Shown piece after piece: positions 33,001 to 44,440 of a DNA stretch of 64,000 bases. The stretch lies in NCBI GenBank assembly GCA_003260075.1, contig QLIY01000184.1:2929-66928 (forward strand), written 5' to 3'. Origin of the DNA: Phallusia mammillata (taxonomy: Eukaryota > Chordata > Ascidiacea > Phlebobranchia > Ascidiidae). The position numbers and the translations under genes are program-made. Under the pieces are notes generated by a model. The model searched no databases, was not told the DNA's origin, and saw only the letters and a list, made by a program, of their open reading frames with translations. Within the stretch, counting starts at the first letter, position 1. The number at the start of each line of letters is the position of its first letter.

Positions 33001-36000
33001 TAACATACGATTCTATAGCAGAAGGCGTGGAGTTTTGAGGAGAGTAAACGAAGAGACACGTAATTTCGGAGTCTAAGCAGAGAATAAACAAAAATGGTAC
33101 AGAGGAAATTTCCCTACATGAAGATGGGGCAAACTTTGCAATCTTCTTGTATTTATGGAAGCCTGATACACATCACCAGACAAATGCCTATATTTAAAAT
33201 TTATAGGCTAATAACACTGAATATTAGAAAATTTCAACTTTAGAAAAACGCAAAAATTAAAGTTGATCGAAACACATCAAGAGAATTTATTTGTGAAACA
33301 AATTAGAGTATAATATCATTAGTGATTGGTTGTCTTTCGAGTAACTAAATTTCGTGCTGTGACGCAAGCATGCAGGAATTTCCCAATTGTTTTGCAAACT
33401 GTCAAACGCTTTGGGTTGTGATAAACTAAGCAAACTATACAAGTTCATGAGAAACGGACTAAACTTGAACTTGAAGCGAGTTCATGAACTTACTGTGCTT
33501 GCGTCGACGTGCGCAGTTACAGCGTTGATTTGTTCTCGTGGCTGCACTCGGTGAAAGAGGGCCGATGTGTCTCCGGTGGCACAGACCGCCGCCGACCGAA
33601 AGAACGGAATGCATCTTGCTGTATCCAGACTTATCCTGGGATCGTCTTCTGGAACCTGAACAATGCAACGATCAACTATTTTGCCTGCAACAACTACTTG
33701 GGTAAAGTTAAAAAACTAGTACAAGTACGCTTGTTGTCGGCTGTGTAGGTATTCTAAACCACAGGGACCAAACACCGTGAAGGAAAGACAAAGGAAGACA
33801 AAATGCAGCGATGACGTTTAGTTTCACATGTCGTAGCAACATAACTCATAATGAACATGACTATACAGTAAGTAAATGTTATTGGGGACAATTGTGTACA
33901 GATCGAGGGTCTTTTGATTATATCTTTCACGACAAGAAACAAGTAAGTGAAATATTATTGTTTTTTGAATTCCATGTTTTTTTATAAAAGTTCACCACTG
34001 CCCCAACATTCAATAAAGGTTGAACTGACAACGATAGTTTGATTTTATTCTCCCTGTTGCTAAAATCCCGTGTCTACAATTATGCTGTCTTCATTAAATG
34101 CAATTCGCGCGAATAAAGTTAAAAATCTATTTCAAATAAGAAGACAAATGGTTTGACGTGAAAAATGACGTATAGTCAACACGCAAGCACCGCCACTGAT
34201 CTCGCATGACGTACATGAAAAAAATGTACGATAAACCCACTTCGCCCTTTTGAGCTTAGTATAATGGATCTTCCGATAAGTTCAACTCTATTCAAGGGAC
34301 CTTTTTTCAAGGAATTGACAATCCAAAGCGCAGGAAATAAATCGGATGACCCGTCGATAAGATCACATCCAAGTGTGGTGAGATTTAGTATTCATTGTTC
34401 GGTAGCAATCTATTTCCCTATAGTTACGGGCCGACAGGGCAAACATAACGTAAAAGAAGACGACCATTGTTGGCGTTGTTAGCCGACGAAAAATGGGAAA
34501 TACCTCACGTCTTGCTGGCGTGTCCTAACAACGAAAGCACTGGTTTACACAAAGCCTAAAATTATTAACGCATTCCGTTTTATACTTGTTGACCTTGCGT
34601 CCATTGTTAATAAACATCAATAAGAGCTGCTATAGAAAAATTGGTGGAGTTGTTTTAATGTGCTACCAAGGACAAAAGAACTTTGGAGTGATGACAGGCG
34701 TAATATTTTTGTACAAAATATTTTTGTAAAGTTTTGTCCTTCTAAAGTCTAAACCCATCATGAATTTATAGTTTTTAAAGATGTTCTTGTATTTCATATC
34801 AAACGCACGTTTTTCGCATATGATTCTCAAAAACTTAGGGCATTGCTTTCGATTTTAAAACAGACACTGCAGTTCCAGTTAATTTGTGAAATCCCCGCGT
34901 TTGTAAGCATTTGCGTTTGTGTGTGCGTATAGATGGCAAATAAATCAGGGAAAGCTAAATAATTTTACTCGACTTAAATACAGTTTAAAAACTTTTTTGT
35001 TTAGCACTTTATCAATTATGTTGAAAGAATTCTTGTAAATTTTCTTTTGCACAAAACTTAAGTACAATAGGACAACAAATATCTTGAAAAACTAAATTAC
35101 ACAAGGTAAACATACATTCTTCGGTGTCAAACATCGCGCGCCAGCCGTGCAAAAACAAATTTCCCCAAAATCTATATTTAAATGGGGTGGGTTCGGGTTT
35201 TTCCTAACTGGGTCAAAGAATTTTTGAATCTTGCGCAACCTGGGCTTCGCCAACAACAATCCCGACTTCAGTGACGTACAGTTACCCGCCAATCTCATTT
35301 TCCAACCCATTCTTTTTTCAACCTGTTTTTTTTTCATGTTTCGGTTGCCAACAAGATTCAAGAAACACATTCGGCCATTAAGGGTGTCTGGTTCTGCAGG
35401 TGCAACAAACTGTGACGAGTTGAACTTATTTTTTTACGGTGCAAACAAAATTTGACCCCCCCCCCCAGGGTGTCTGGTTCTGCAGGTGCAACAAACTGTG
35501 ACGAGTTGAACTTAGCCGACTGGATTTTTTTACGGTGCAAACAAAATTTGAACCTTAGAGTTTGGCCAAGGATCAAAATGCACCCGGCCAACCTTTTCGA
35601 AGTCTACGGTGATTTTAAGGTTCATGACCGCCACTTTACATGCCCCCTCCCATTATAATTTCGAAGCCGTGTCTTTACAAAAAAATCTTAAAGGATAGTT
35701 TTTCTGGCCCAAAATCCCATTCACAATTCTTGCCCAAGTCAAGCGTGTTAAAAAGTGCATTGTATGTGTTGATTTCGAATTCAGTTGGGTTGATAAAAGG
35801 TACACTTTGAAATTTTAAGGTCTTTAATTGTAAAACCAATAACATCCAAGGTTAAAACCGAACCAGTCAGTTTTCGATAAAGAAATATATATGTGCCTCA
35901 ATGGAATCATCAGTTCCATTGGTTTAACGATTTAATAAGTATAAAAGGTAACAGCGATCGCCAGTTCAAGTAATGGTTTTGATCAGTGGTGGGATTCAGC

Positions 36001-39000
36001 CGGTTCGCACCGGTTCTATACAACCACGAAATTTTATGAGATCAGCGGACCGGTTAGCACTACTGGTTACCGTCAATGGACTTTTTGTAACAGAACCGGC
36101 TGAAAAATACGACGTTTGTGATAGAGCCAGCTGACAAAAAATTTTAATCCCACCACTGGTTTTGATCCATTACTAAAACTGTTGATTTGGTCTGTACCAT
36201 GGGTTGGAATTATCGAGCTAAAAACGGACCTGTGATACGGGCCAGTAATATTTAAAGTCAAAAGCGTTAGATCATTTTTCAACACACATACCTGCATAGG
36301 ATAGCAAGGTGATTGGTTCATGCACGTTGTCTTGCAGTCCGTCATTCCCTGAAAGGTGGAAGTGCTCAAACTTTGCGGGGTGAAATCGATGTCGTGGTCA
36401 ATATACTGACCCCAAACCACAAGCAAGTGCGAATAATCGGGATCACCTGATAAATATTTAATTTGGTAGTTATAATTAAAAAAAAGGCCTTTATAAAGTT
36501 TTATTATATTTTACACAAATAAACAATTCATCAAATTTGCGCTGTTATCCTATCCCTACATTATATTGATCTCACCGTCAACTCTGATTGTTTTACAAGT
36601 TAATGAAAAAATAGACATTACTGTTCTGTGGATGAGCCAAAGCGTAAACCAACACAACTTAATCCAAAATTTGCTACATGTCGGCATGGCAATTTTGGTG
36701 ATGTATTGTGAAGGGATCAGGTTTAGCGCGTCATTGACGCGTTTGCCTAATTTTGACAGAAGTTAAGTGCCGAAAACTATGGCATAGAGAATTGTGTAAT
36801 GCCGTGAACCAAAAAGGTTTTATACAGCAGTGGGTTATTTACACTTACATACAATTCAATAGGCGTCTATTCTACAAGCATAAGACAATGAAATCATATG
36901 ATGTAGAAAATGTGTAAAATATTTTATCACGAAAAAACATGAGGTAAATAATAAATGCCTCGCACCTGTTACGTCAGCATTTGACGTACGCATGATGTCA
37001 TTTGACACCTTCCGTACGATGGGTAACGTGAATCCGTTGTAGGTTCGGTCAGGATCCCAACCGATTGGTGTGCTGAAGTCGTTTTCGTATTTTGCAGGAA
37101 TCCACCTGACAAATGGGTTGTTTGAGGCGCCCCAGTGGGGGTTTGCTCTGTTGTTGCACTCACCAGAGATAGTCCTGTAGTACCGAAGGGAAACACTTTG
37201 ATTGTACATTAAAACATGAAACAGACAAGCCAATGTACATATATGTCATTCTCGAGATGTGTCGAAACGTTATATTTTTTAAACGTATATTGACTTGACT
37301 TTTTTTCAAAAAAAACGTGAATTGTGTACTTAACACTGTAACAGTTTGTTAAAAAAACCTTAAATCACCCGGTGCGTTTCAATGCCCAAATGGTTGCGTA
37401 AGATTAGAAAGAAGTAGTTGAGAAAGTATAAACACAATGTTAGACGAAATAAAACCGAAATAAATTACCTGTATTTGTTTGCAAGGCAGGTATCCGGGCA
37501 ATTTGGCTGCTTCCTATTGGCAATACAACCTGAAAACTCGGCCAAAGCTTGCAACGTAGCACCTGATAATTCATCAGTCGCATTCACTCGTCTTTTGGAC
37601 CTGGAAAAATTGTTTGCCAAGTTTAGGTGATGTTTGATGTAGTCGGTAATATATAACGTTTAAAAGATACAAGTTTAAAACACGCCTCGGCAAAGCACAT
37701 ACTCTGGGACAGGCATGCGTTTTTCGTCTCTTTCATCAGTGCCGTATCGAAAATAGTAGGGGTTCATTCAAAAGTATCAGGCGTGTGTAACAAGACAAAC
37801 AATACGAGGTTAAACGTTGGAGATTTTAATTGTATCGCGGAAAAGGTGGCGATTTGATTCCTGGGACTTTTTAATGTAATAAGGGTTAATGGACTTGCCC
37901 TCGCTCCTATCAAATTCTGTCCGAGACGTTTCCGCCGCAACAAGTCGGGTTCCCAAAATGACACATAAATCAACTGTTTTAAACGGGGTGAAATTTATTT
38001 TCTTCTAAACGTAAAGATTAAATCTCCCGGAATGTTATTCAACTGTACAACGTTTAGTTTAAACCAGAGTTAGCCGTTGTAACTAAGTCACTTTTCGGTA
38101 GCTTGAGCTCCGAAAGGTTAGGTTGAAAACTGATGTTTTCTGAAGGGACCTTTTCGACAAATATAGATTTTCAACTAATAGTCCGGAACGCGACTTAACC
38201 CCATTATTTCAACGCGAAAATCGGAAAAGTCTGAGATCAAATAGAGCAGCACCCTTATTTACTCAGCAGCAAATTTGCAATAAATCAGAGGTGTGTATAT
38301 CAACGCAGATATAATTGCACTATAGACATTCATTGGCGCCTAACGATTGACCGGCCCATGTTTTTGTTGGGTATTTTTCACTCAATATGGGAGAAAGGTG
38401 GGAACGTGGATAGATGTGAACGAAATGTAGGTGTGGAGCGGATAAATTTGCTTTGTCAGTCACGTAGCCTACAGCGCTTTAGATAACATTGAACTGACGA
38501 AATCTTGTGTTTGGATCTCGCGTCCAGAGTAATTCACTTATATCTTCTCTCCCCTAAAACCGTTTTACCATGAGGTTAACGGGCATAAAGCTTAATTAAG
38601 CCGGGTATAAACGGTTGATTAATAACGCCAATGCTTTGACCCCCCCCCCTCACTTATATCTTCTCTCTCGTAAAACCTTTTTACCATGAGGTTAACGGGC
38701 ATAAAGCTCGATTAAGCCGGGTATAAACGGTTGATTAATAACGCCAATGCTTTGTATGTTACCTTGAGTGAGAGTGATCAAGCTCGTCCTGAATAATATC
38801 AAGGGCATGACCAAATACGTCACCGGCTTGAGCGAGTCTAGCAGATTCTTCGCACGGTGGACGTTTAAAAAACTGGAACAAGGTATCCGGACGATTCCAC
38901 AATTCCTTCAAAACCAAGGCACCAAATTATACGTCAGATTTTAACTGTAAACTTAATTTAAGTCCGTCGCAAAAATAAAAAAAAGTTAACTTGATTGAGA

Positions 39001-39501
39001 AACGGTAAATTTTGTCCTGACGCTAAAACGTGCATTTAACGGACTCCAAACAAACGCATTTAACGTTCGTACTTACAGGTGATTCCCATTTCTTTCCAGT
39101 GCGTGTGTGAGCTCTTCGAACTTGCTGCCTGGCCAAGTGCATAGCGCGCTTTGCGAATTGGTCTCCAGCGAGTTCTGTAACATTACTAGAGCTTGAAACC
39201 TGCTATCGAATATCTTGGTAGGCGTACTGTGAGCCAATGACAGAAAATGACTTACCACAAAATTATTTGTTGAAATTAATAGTTTGGATTACACACACAA
39301 AAAAAACGATGCTTTATATTACACAGAAAACAATAAATTTTAAGAGAATTAATTTTTGGGCACGTAACTACAATTAGTCATAGATTATCTTTAGTCAATT
39401 ACCCACATGTCTAAGACCTTACCTTCGGAATCGGAATTTACTGCACAACAGACAAGTGCCATGTAGGCAAAAGATAAAACAGTAAGTGCGAGTTTCCCCA
39501 T
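27022..39501 (-). CDS. TPO: Thyroid-peroxidase-like membrane heme peroxidase
   Basis: Oxidises iodide and iodinates tyrosines in the vertebrate thyroid; in tunicates the homologue is known from the endostyle. Eighteen exons, 5' to 3': 39423-39501, 39077-39174, 38763-38872, 37469-37600, 36966-37174, 36292-36446, 33494-33655, 32888-32981, 31840-31942, 31493-31657, 31082-31347, 30462-30550, 29973-30151, 29337-29493, 28981-29146, 28323-28484, 27993-28156, 27022-27150. All are in phase, 872 aa. Residues 1-20 are a signal peptide. [15 protein letters not shown] carries the distal His (about 227), [10 protein letters not shown] the conserved Arg/Glu region, and AFRFGHATI the proximal His (about 478); [18 protein letters not shown] is the family signature. 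After the catalytic domain come a CCP/sushi domain (about 725-775), a calcium-binding EGF (DVNEC, about 776-817), one membrane helix (about 847-869) and a KKY tail. CCP-EGF-TM is specific to TPO among animal peroxidases. A 3' splice site lies 23 nt before the ATG, so a 5' UTR intron or trans-spliced leader is likely. Confidence 0.96.
27249..27286. repeat. AT dinucleotide microsatellite
   Basis: Two (TA)n blocks separated by a short CATACAG interruption lie in the last intron of the peroxidase gene. Confidence 0.8.
32361..32679. mobile_element. hAT-like element (CAGGGGTGGGCAACC family), 319 bp, copy 2
   Basis: It has the same terminal inverted repeats as 8086-8398, but the interior is in the opposite orientation. 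The flanking 8-bp duplication CTATACAG is perfect (32353-32360 and 32680-32687). It lies in a peroxidase intron. Confidence 0.9.
35381..35551. repeat. Near-duplicate around a C run (peroxidase intron)
   Basis: 35381-35455 recurs at 35467-35551, where the right copy has a short insertion. The run at 35456-35466 is 11 C, the complement of the G runs further left. Confidence 0.8.
35984..36158. mobile_element. hAT-like MITE (CAGTGGTGGGATT ends), 175 bp
   Basis: The ends are CAGTGGTGGGATT and AATCCCACCACTG. The 8-bp duplication GTTTTGAT is perfect (35976-35983 and 36159-36166). It lies in the peroxidase intron between exons 33494-33655 and 36292-36446, and has no coding capacity. Confidence 0.88.
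38534..38753. repeat. Near-duplicate around a 10-C run (peroxidase intron)
   Basis: 38534-38639 recurs at 38650-38753 with a handful of differences. Exactly ten C occupy 38640-38649. Confidence 0.85.
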
Positions 39502-39724
39502 CGCATATCACTGAAGCAATCTACCTGCGAAAACTTTTCTGTCAGAGTAATCGCTTTTGCCGCAATCCTAGTGAAAAAATAAGATCAAACTTAATGCCTG
39601 ACGCTTTGTAGTTTTCTTCACACGTCTAAAGCATCGTACCGGCAAATAAACCGCCATTTAAAGTTAAAAATGTATGTTTTTTAGTAAATAACGAACGTAA
39701 GTTAAACACGTGTGGTGACAAGCT

Positions 39725-39873
39725 CAGGTTTTTTTTTAAGGTTTGGTTTGGGTGACCGCTAAGTAGTTTTAAGAAACCGCAAGTGTTTCATTTAAATACC
39801 AAAAAATAGCCATATTTGCAAAAAAATAGCCATAAGTCCAACGGTCCCCCAAAACACCTTAAAAAAAACACTG
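39725..39873. mobile_element. Short hAT-like MITE (CAGGTTTTTTTT family), 149 bp, copy 2
   Basis: It shares its first 60 bases and its terminal ACACCTTAAAAAAAACACTG with 14358-14528. The 8-bp duplication GACAAGCT is perfect (39717-39724 and 39874-39881). It is inserted about 220 bp upstream of the peroxidase start codon, so it may affect that promoter or 5' UTR. Confidence 0.82.
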
Positions 39874-42741
39874 GACAAGCTAATTGTCCACACGAGATAA
39901 TACTATAGGCTTCGTTAATAGCGACGTGTTGAAGTTTTCTTGTCAAAGTCTTCTTCAACACTGATAGAACCCGTACATGCTCTGCTATATATAGTGTGTC
40001 CTAAACCCGGCGTTTTTTTCTTCTCTAGAATGCACACCAATTGTCGGCTTTTGCCATGGTTTACCCAGGCAACTAGCCACTGCGAATCCTTACATACAGT
40101 GCGTTGAAATCAGTAGAAAACGCCCAGGGCTTTCAGTAAGTTTTCCGATCCACAGGCCCTAAACAAAGGAACCCCGGTTTTTGTTCCACGTGATCAATTA
40201 CGGTAAAAAATGTAGAAAAACGATATTACCCTTGTCCCGCCCAGGATCCTAAGTTAGAGGCATTCATAATAGGGGTGTTACGACTGCGTCGTTTCGACCC
40301 AATGTTAAATAAAGAAACGCGGGTTTGTGTGGATTTTGTAAACACCAAATAGATTTTTATGCCCCTACTGGTCCTGATAGAAGACCTGCTTATATTTTAA
40401 TTCTGTTACTTTCCATGAATATTAAATTCATCTGTACGATTTTATTGACAAACTTTGACCTTAAATAATAAATTCATCTTTACGCTTTATTGACAAACTT
40501 GCATGATCCAAGCACTTTGACGTTAAAACTGTGAGAAAATGTTTAAGCAACACTGTTAAATTATTATTCTTTCAAAACATTTTTTCTGTCCGCCGTTGAT
40601 TTCTATTCATGACCAAAGTTTTGATTTATTGGAAAAAAGAACTTGACGGGTCAACGGCGTAGCCTACCCTGCGTGTCAGGTAGTAATTTATCTCGGACAG
40701 TAGCCCACTTCTTTACATCGGTCGCGTGCTCTTCTATAATAAGATATCGTGACAAGATTTCCATACTGGGTGTAGCTGCGACGTACAGGAAAGGGTTACG
40801 TGGGTTGTTTGCTCACATTCCAGTGACAACCGTGGTGAAATTCACGCACAAACAATTACACAGATTCAAGCGGGCGTGAGATTCGAAGGACGAGTAGCGC
40901 CATCCCTACACTACAACTAAGGCAACAATCATTTCACTTGCTTCCTGTCCCAGCAACAACAAGTCACCAGGGGTAGTTGTTTGCCTTCTGATATGAAAAC
41001 AGATTTTAATCTCAAAAACGCTTCCACATTAAGACGTTGTGACAGCAATTACGACAATTATTTAGAGCCACAACACAGAAGGGGATTTTTATCATTAGCT
41101 CACCGAGAAAGCCGCAATAAAATTTTCCTACACCGACAAAACCAAAAACCTTGAAACTAAATGACTTATTTTAATTGAAGTCTGGATGACTATATCCAAA
41201 AGTTAAACCTATATTAACTTGGACCAATCGAATATGTTTGACATAGCCTACGGAAAAGCACTGTTACAATTCGTTTTTATAAATACATACTTTCCTACTT
41301 TCAAGCAGGATCCTCGAGAAAGAAAAAATATGGTGTTGCAAGTGAATTTTTGGGCCCCGTTGTGAACTTCTGTCGGTTTAAGAACCTTACCAAATTGATC
41401 TAAAGAAGTAAATAGCTTAGTTACAAAGCTGTGACCAAATCAAATACGTGTAACAAATGCCATTACAGAGCTGTGACACACAGTAAACTAAGAATTGGCG
41501 TTATGTAGCCGAACCTGCAGCAGTTTGTAAAATTCGTTTTCCTGAGGAACTCTAAAGTTTTACTGTTTTCTGTGCTGTTTTTGATGCACGAAGCTATCTA
41601 CATACACAGAAAACAACTTATCAACGTGATTTAACAGCTATTTGTTTTTATCGTCTTGCAAGCTAAGGACCGGATCCTGTAAAAAAATCTGTTTTGTAAC
41701 TCATTAAGAATGAAAACTGCACTAAATATTATCTCTGTAATAGCAATGCTCTTTCGTGAAAACTGGGACTGAAAGGGTTGGTAACATGTAACAATATGCT
41801 AAATAACAATATGCCACATTCGGCAAACCAGCTTTTTTCATTTTTCAGTTTTGGGACAATAATTAAAATGCATACACGTTTGACTTTGTATATTTCAACT
41901 AAATAATTATAGGCCCCCTAGACTCTCATGGGGCCCGGTGCGGTGCAGCGCCTCTTGTGGGGCCTGCTTTCAAGTGCTTCTAAAATTTGAGCAATTTTAC
42001 GCATTAACTGAAAAAGATAATGGCACCCACAAATGCACCTTTAAAAACGTTGGTCGCATTGTAAGCTAGCCAGATACAAAGAGCCTGTGTGTTCACTTAA
42101 AAAATCGCAACATTCGGTCTTCGAACGTCATAAAAAAACTATAAACCCAACCGAATTTTGAAATCAAAACGAACAAAAAGTTAAATAACTTATTCTTAAA
42201 TGGTCAGATTAAACTATATAGTGCAATGTGTTTGCATAATTAGCATAATGGTTTGGGCTATTAGCCTATACCTAAAACGTTTAGGCAGTGTTTTTCAAAA
42301 ATTTCAGTTGAGCACAATCGTCGGAACGAGATGTCCATAATTGAAGCACTGGTAGTACACAATAATTCATAAAGTGCAGCCCCTAAATGCTGGTCAGATT
42401 AAATTTTAATGGTATGGCTACTTTAAAACACAATCCTACCACATGTAAAAAATACTGGAAACCATAGGTAATTTCCATAAGACAAACAAAAATATTGCAA
42501 ATTATTTAACCTGGAATCTCAACTAAGATATCTCTGTGCGTTTCTCAACTAAGATATCTCTGTACGTTTGATTTTGCTTTGAGTTCTCTCTTTGCTGTGT
42601 TGCAACAGTCTAAAGTTTAGAGCATAGGTAGCCTACTTTTCTTTTATGCAAATGTATTTCAATATTGCCTTAAAACAACACTACAAACAGAATGTTGTAA
42701 CATAGTTGGCCAAACAGTTACTGTTTATATAGGCCCTATAG

Positions 42742-43302
42742 CAGTGGTTCTCAAACTTTTTTGACCGCGACCCAAATCTGGGTTTTATGAACATCTCACG
42801 ACCCAAGCCTCAAACATCCAAAAATGTATTAACGAGACGGACTGCAATTACGTCGCCGCATAGGTGTCTGCCCATGTCAAAATGGCTGCAGGCTTAATGA
42901 GGTCGATTCGTTCGACAACACTACGTAACACACATTGTGGCTTTACAACGCCATGGCATGATCATTGATAGAAGTGACACCCAAATCTAAAAATGTTTCC
43001 TTTAACAATAACTGTTACATCTCCCGTTCAGTTATGCAAGAATAACTTGTCCTATTATTTTCCGTGCAATGACGTTATAATAAAATTAAAAGGCTATTGT
43101 CTGTATGTTGTAATGATTGGGTAATTTTACTGTACAACGTATTCGAGTAAGGCGACTATATTTCTACATTAAGTAAATCCGTTTGTGTTTACTTAATGCA
43201 GTAATAGTTCGTTTGGGCAGAATAGAATCACCATTGCGCGACCCATTTTTTGACCTTGTGCGACCCATGTTTGGGTCGCGACCCATACTTTGAGAACCAC
43301 TG
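42742..43302. mobile_element. hAT-like element with CAGTGGTTCTCAAAC ends, 561 bp
   Basis: Terminal inverted repeats are CAGTGGTTCTCAAACTTT and TTTGAGAACCACTG, closely resembling hAT/Charlie-type termini known from other animals. The 8-bp duplication CCCTATAG is perfect (42734-42741 and 43303-43310). No transposase frame is visible. Confidence 0.92.
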
Positions 43303-44440
43303 CCCTATAGGGTCACGCAAAAAGGTACAACACACATTTTGAAGCATGTTCCATTTGTGGACATCACCTATATTTGTCACTATTTAGTGCGTTTACTTGG
43401 ATTCAAGTTCCAAGTGCTTGTGGTTCATTAAACACATTCACAATTTCTTCTGTTTTCAGTGGCCATGTCTGCAAAACCAAATAAACCCCAAAACGAGCAT
43501 CTGAACCATTGTAACAAGGGTGCTGACCAAAAAAAAATTTGAACGATTGAAATATCCATCCCCTTTATCTAGAAAGTTTGAATTAAATTGTTTAGGTTAT
43601 AGTGACTAAAAGAATTGATTTCGCTTTTAAAACAGGGGTTATACTTTTAAAGCAGCACCCCCGATATCAACGAGTCGTCACCGCGAACACACGAGAACAA
43701 CAACAAAACCATCAAACTACGACGAAGCGTTTTGGGCCATAGAGTCTGTCATGTCGTTTTATGCAGTTTCAATATTTAAAATATATGCTACTGTAAATAC
43801 GGTAACTAAAATCCCATCGTTCATTGCAAATATTTTAAGTCAAAACGTCGGTCCAAATCATCGTTTTTCTTCTTAGTTTCTCCTGACATAAAACAAATGA
43901 CTTAGTAAAGGGATTGGTCAATTTATATGGCAAGACAAAGTTACAAAACAAAGCGATGTGTTCTTTATGGGGATTAAATGAAAATTGGGTCTGTTTAAAA
44001 TCACTTTGGCACCAATACATAACCATTCCATAAACTGGAAATTGTTAAATTTTGACACAATACTGACACTAATGTGGTCATTAGGCAAACACGATTATAG
44101 ACCTGACAACTGCAGGTGGCTCTCCATTTTAAATATGCTATGTCATATTTGATGATTTACCTAATATATCATAAACTAAAGGAATGCTGGAATTTATTCT
44201 TTCCAACCCTTGAATTTATTGCCTACTTTAACATAACTAACACCACACTTTGTAGAAAGTAATACAACTAACTATTTAAAAATTAAATTTGTGTGTGAAC
44301 CTTAGGCACCATTACTTTGCTATGATTCAACATTAATTTTGTTTGAGCCAAGCAATTTAGATCCAAAACTCATTGAAAAGAAGAAGGAGAAGGTAATTAT
44401 GACAAATAGGTTATTAAAGCACTTACCACTTTTAATGCTG

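Larger units (their letters stand above)
39502..44440. other. Intergenic region upstream of peroxidase, downstream of EEF2KMT
   Basis: This 4.9-kb stretch should contain the peroxidase promoter (minus strand). A palindromic CTATATATAG near 39982-39991 is the only TATA-like string near the gene, and its distance of 480 bp would need a 5' UTR intron or an upstream start. Two hAT-like elements (39725-39873 and 42742-43302) lie in it. No protein-coding gene was recognised. Confidence 0.4.

Noticed and set aside
33656-33684. Longer version of peroxidase exon 33494-33655 using the acceptor at 33685
   Set aside because: It leaves the reading phase inconsistent with the preceding exon. The acceptor before GTTCCAGAAG restores CYPMQ-VPEDDP, as in the family.
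40643-40879. Plus-strand 78-codon ORF upstream of the peroxidase gene
   Set aside because: No similarity or splice context; isolated in a region with transposon insertions.
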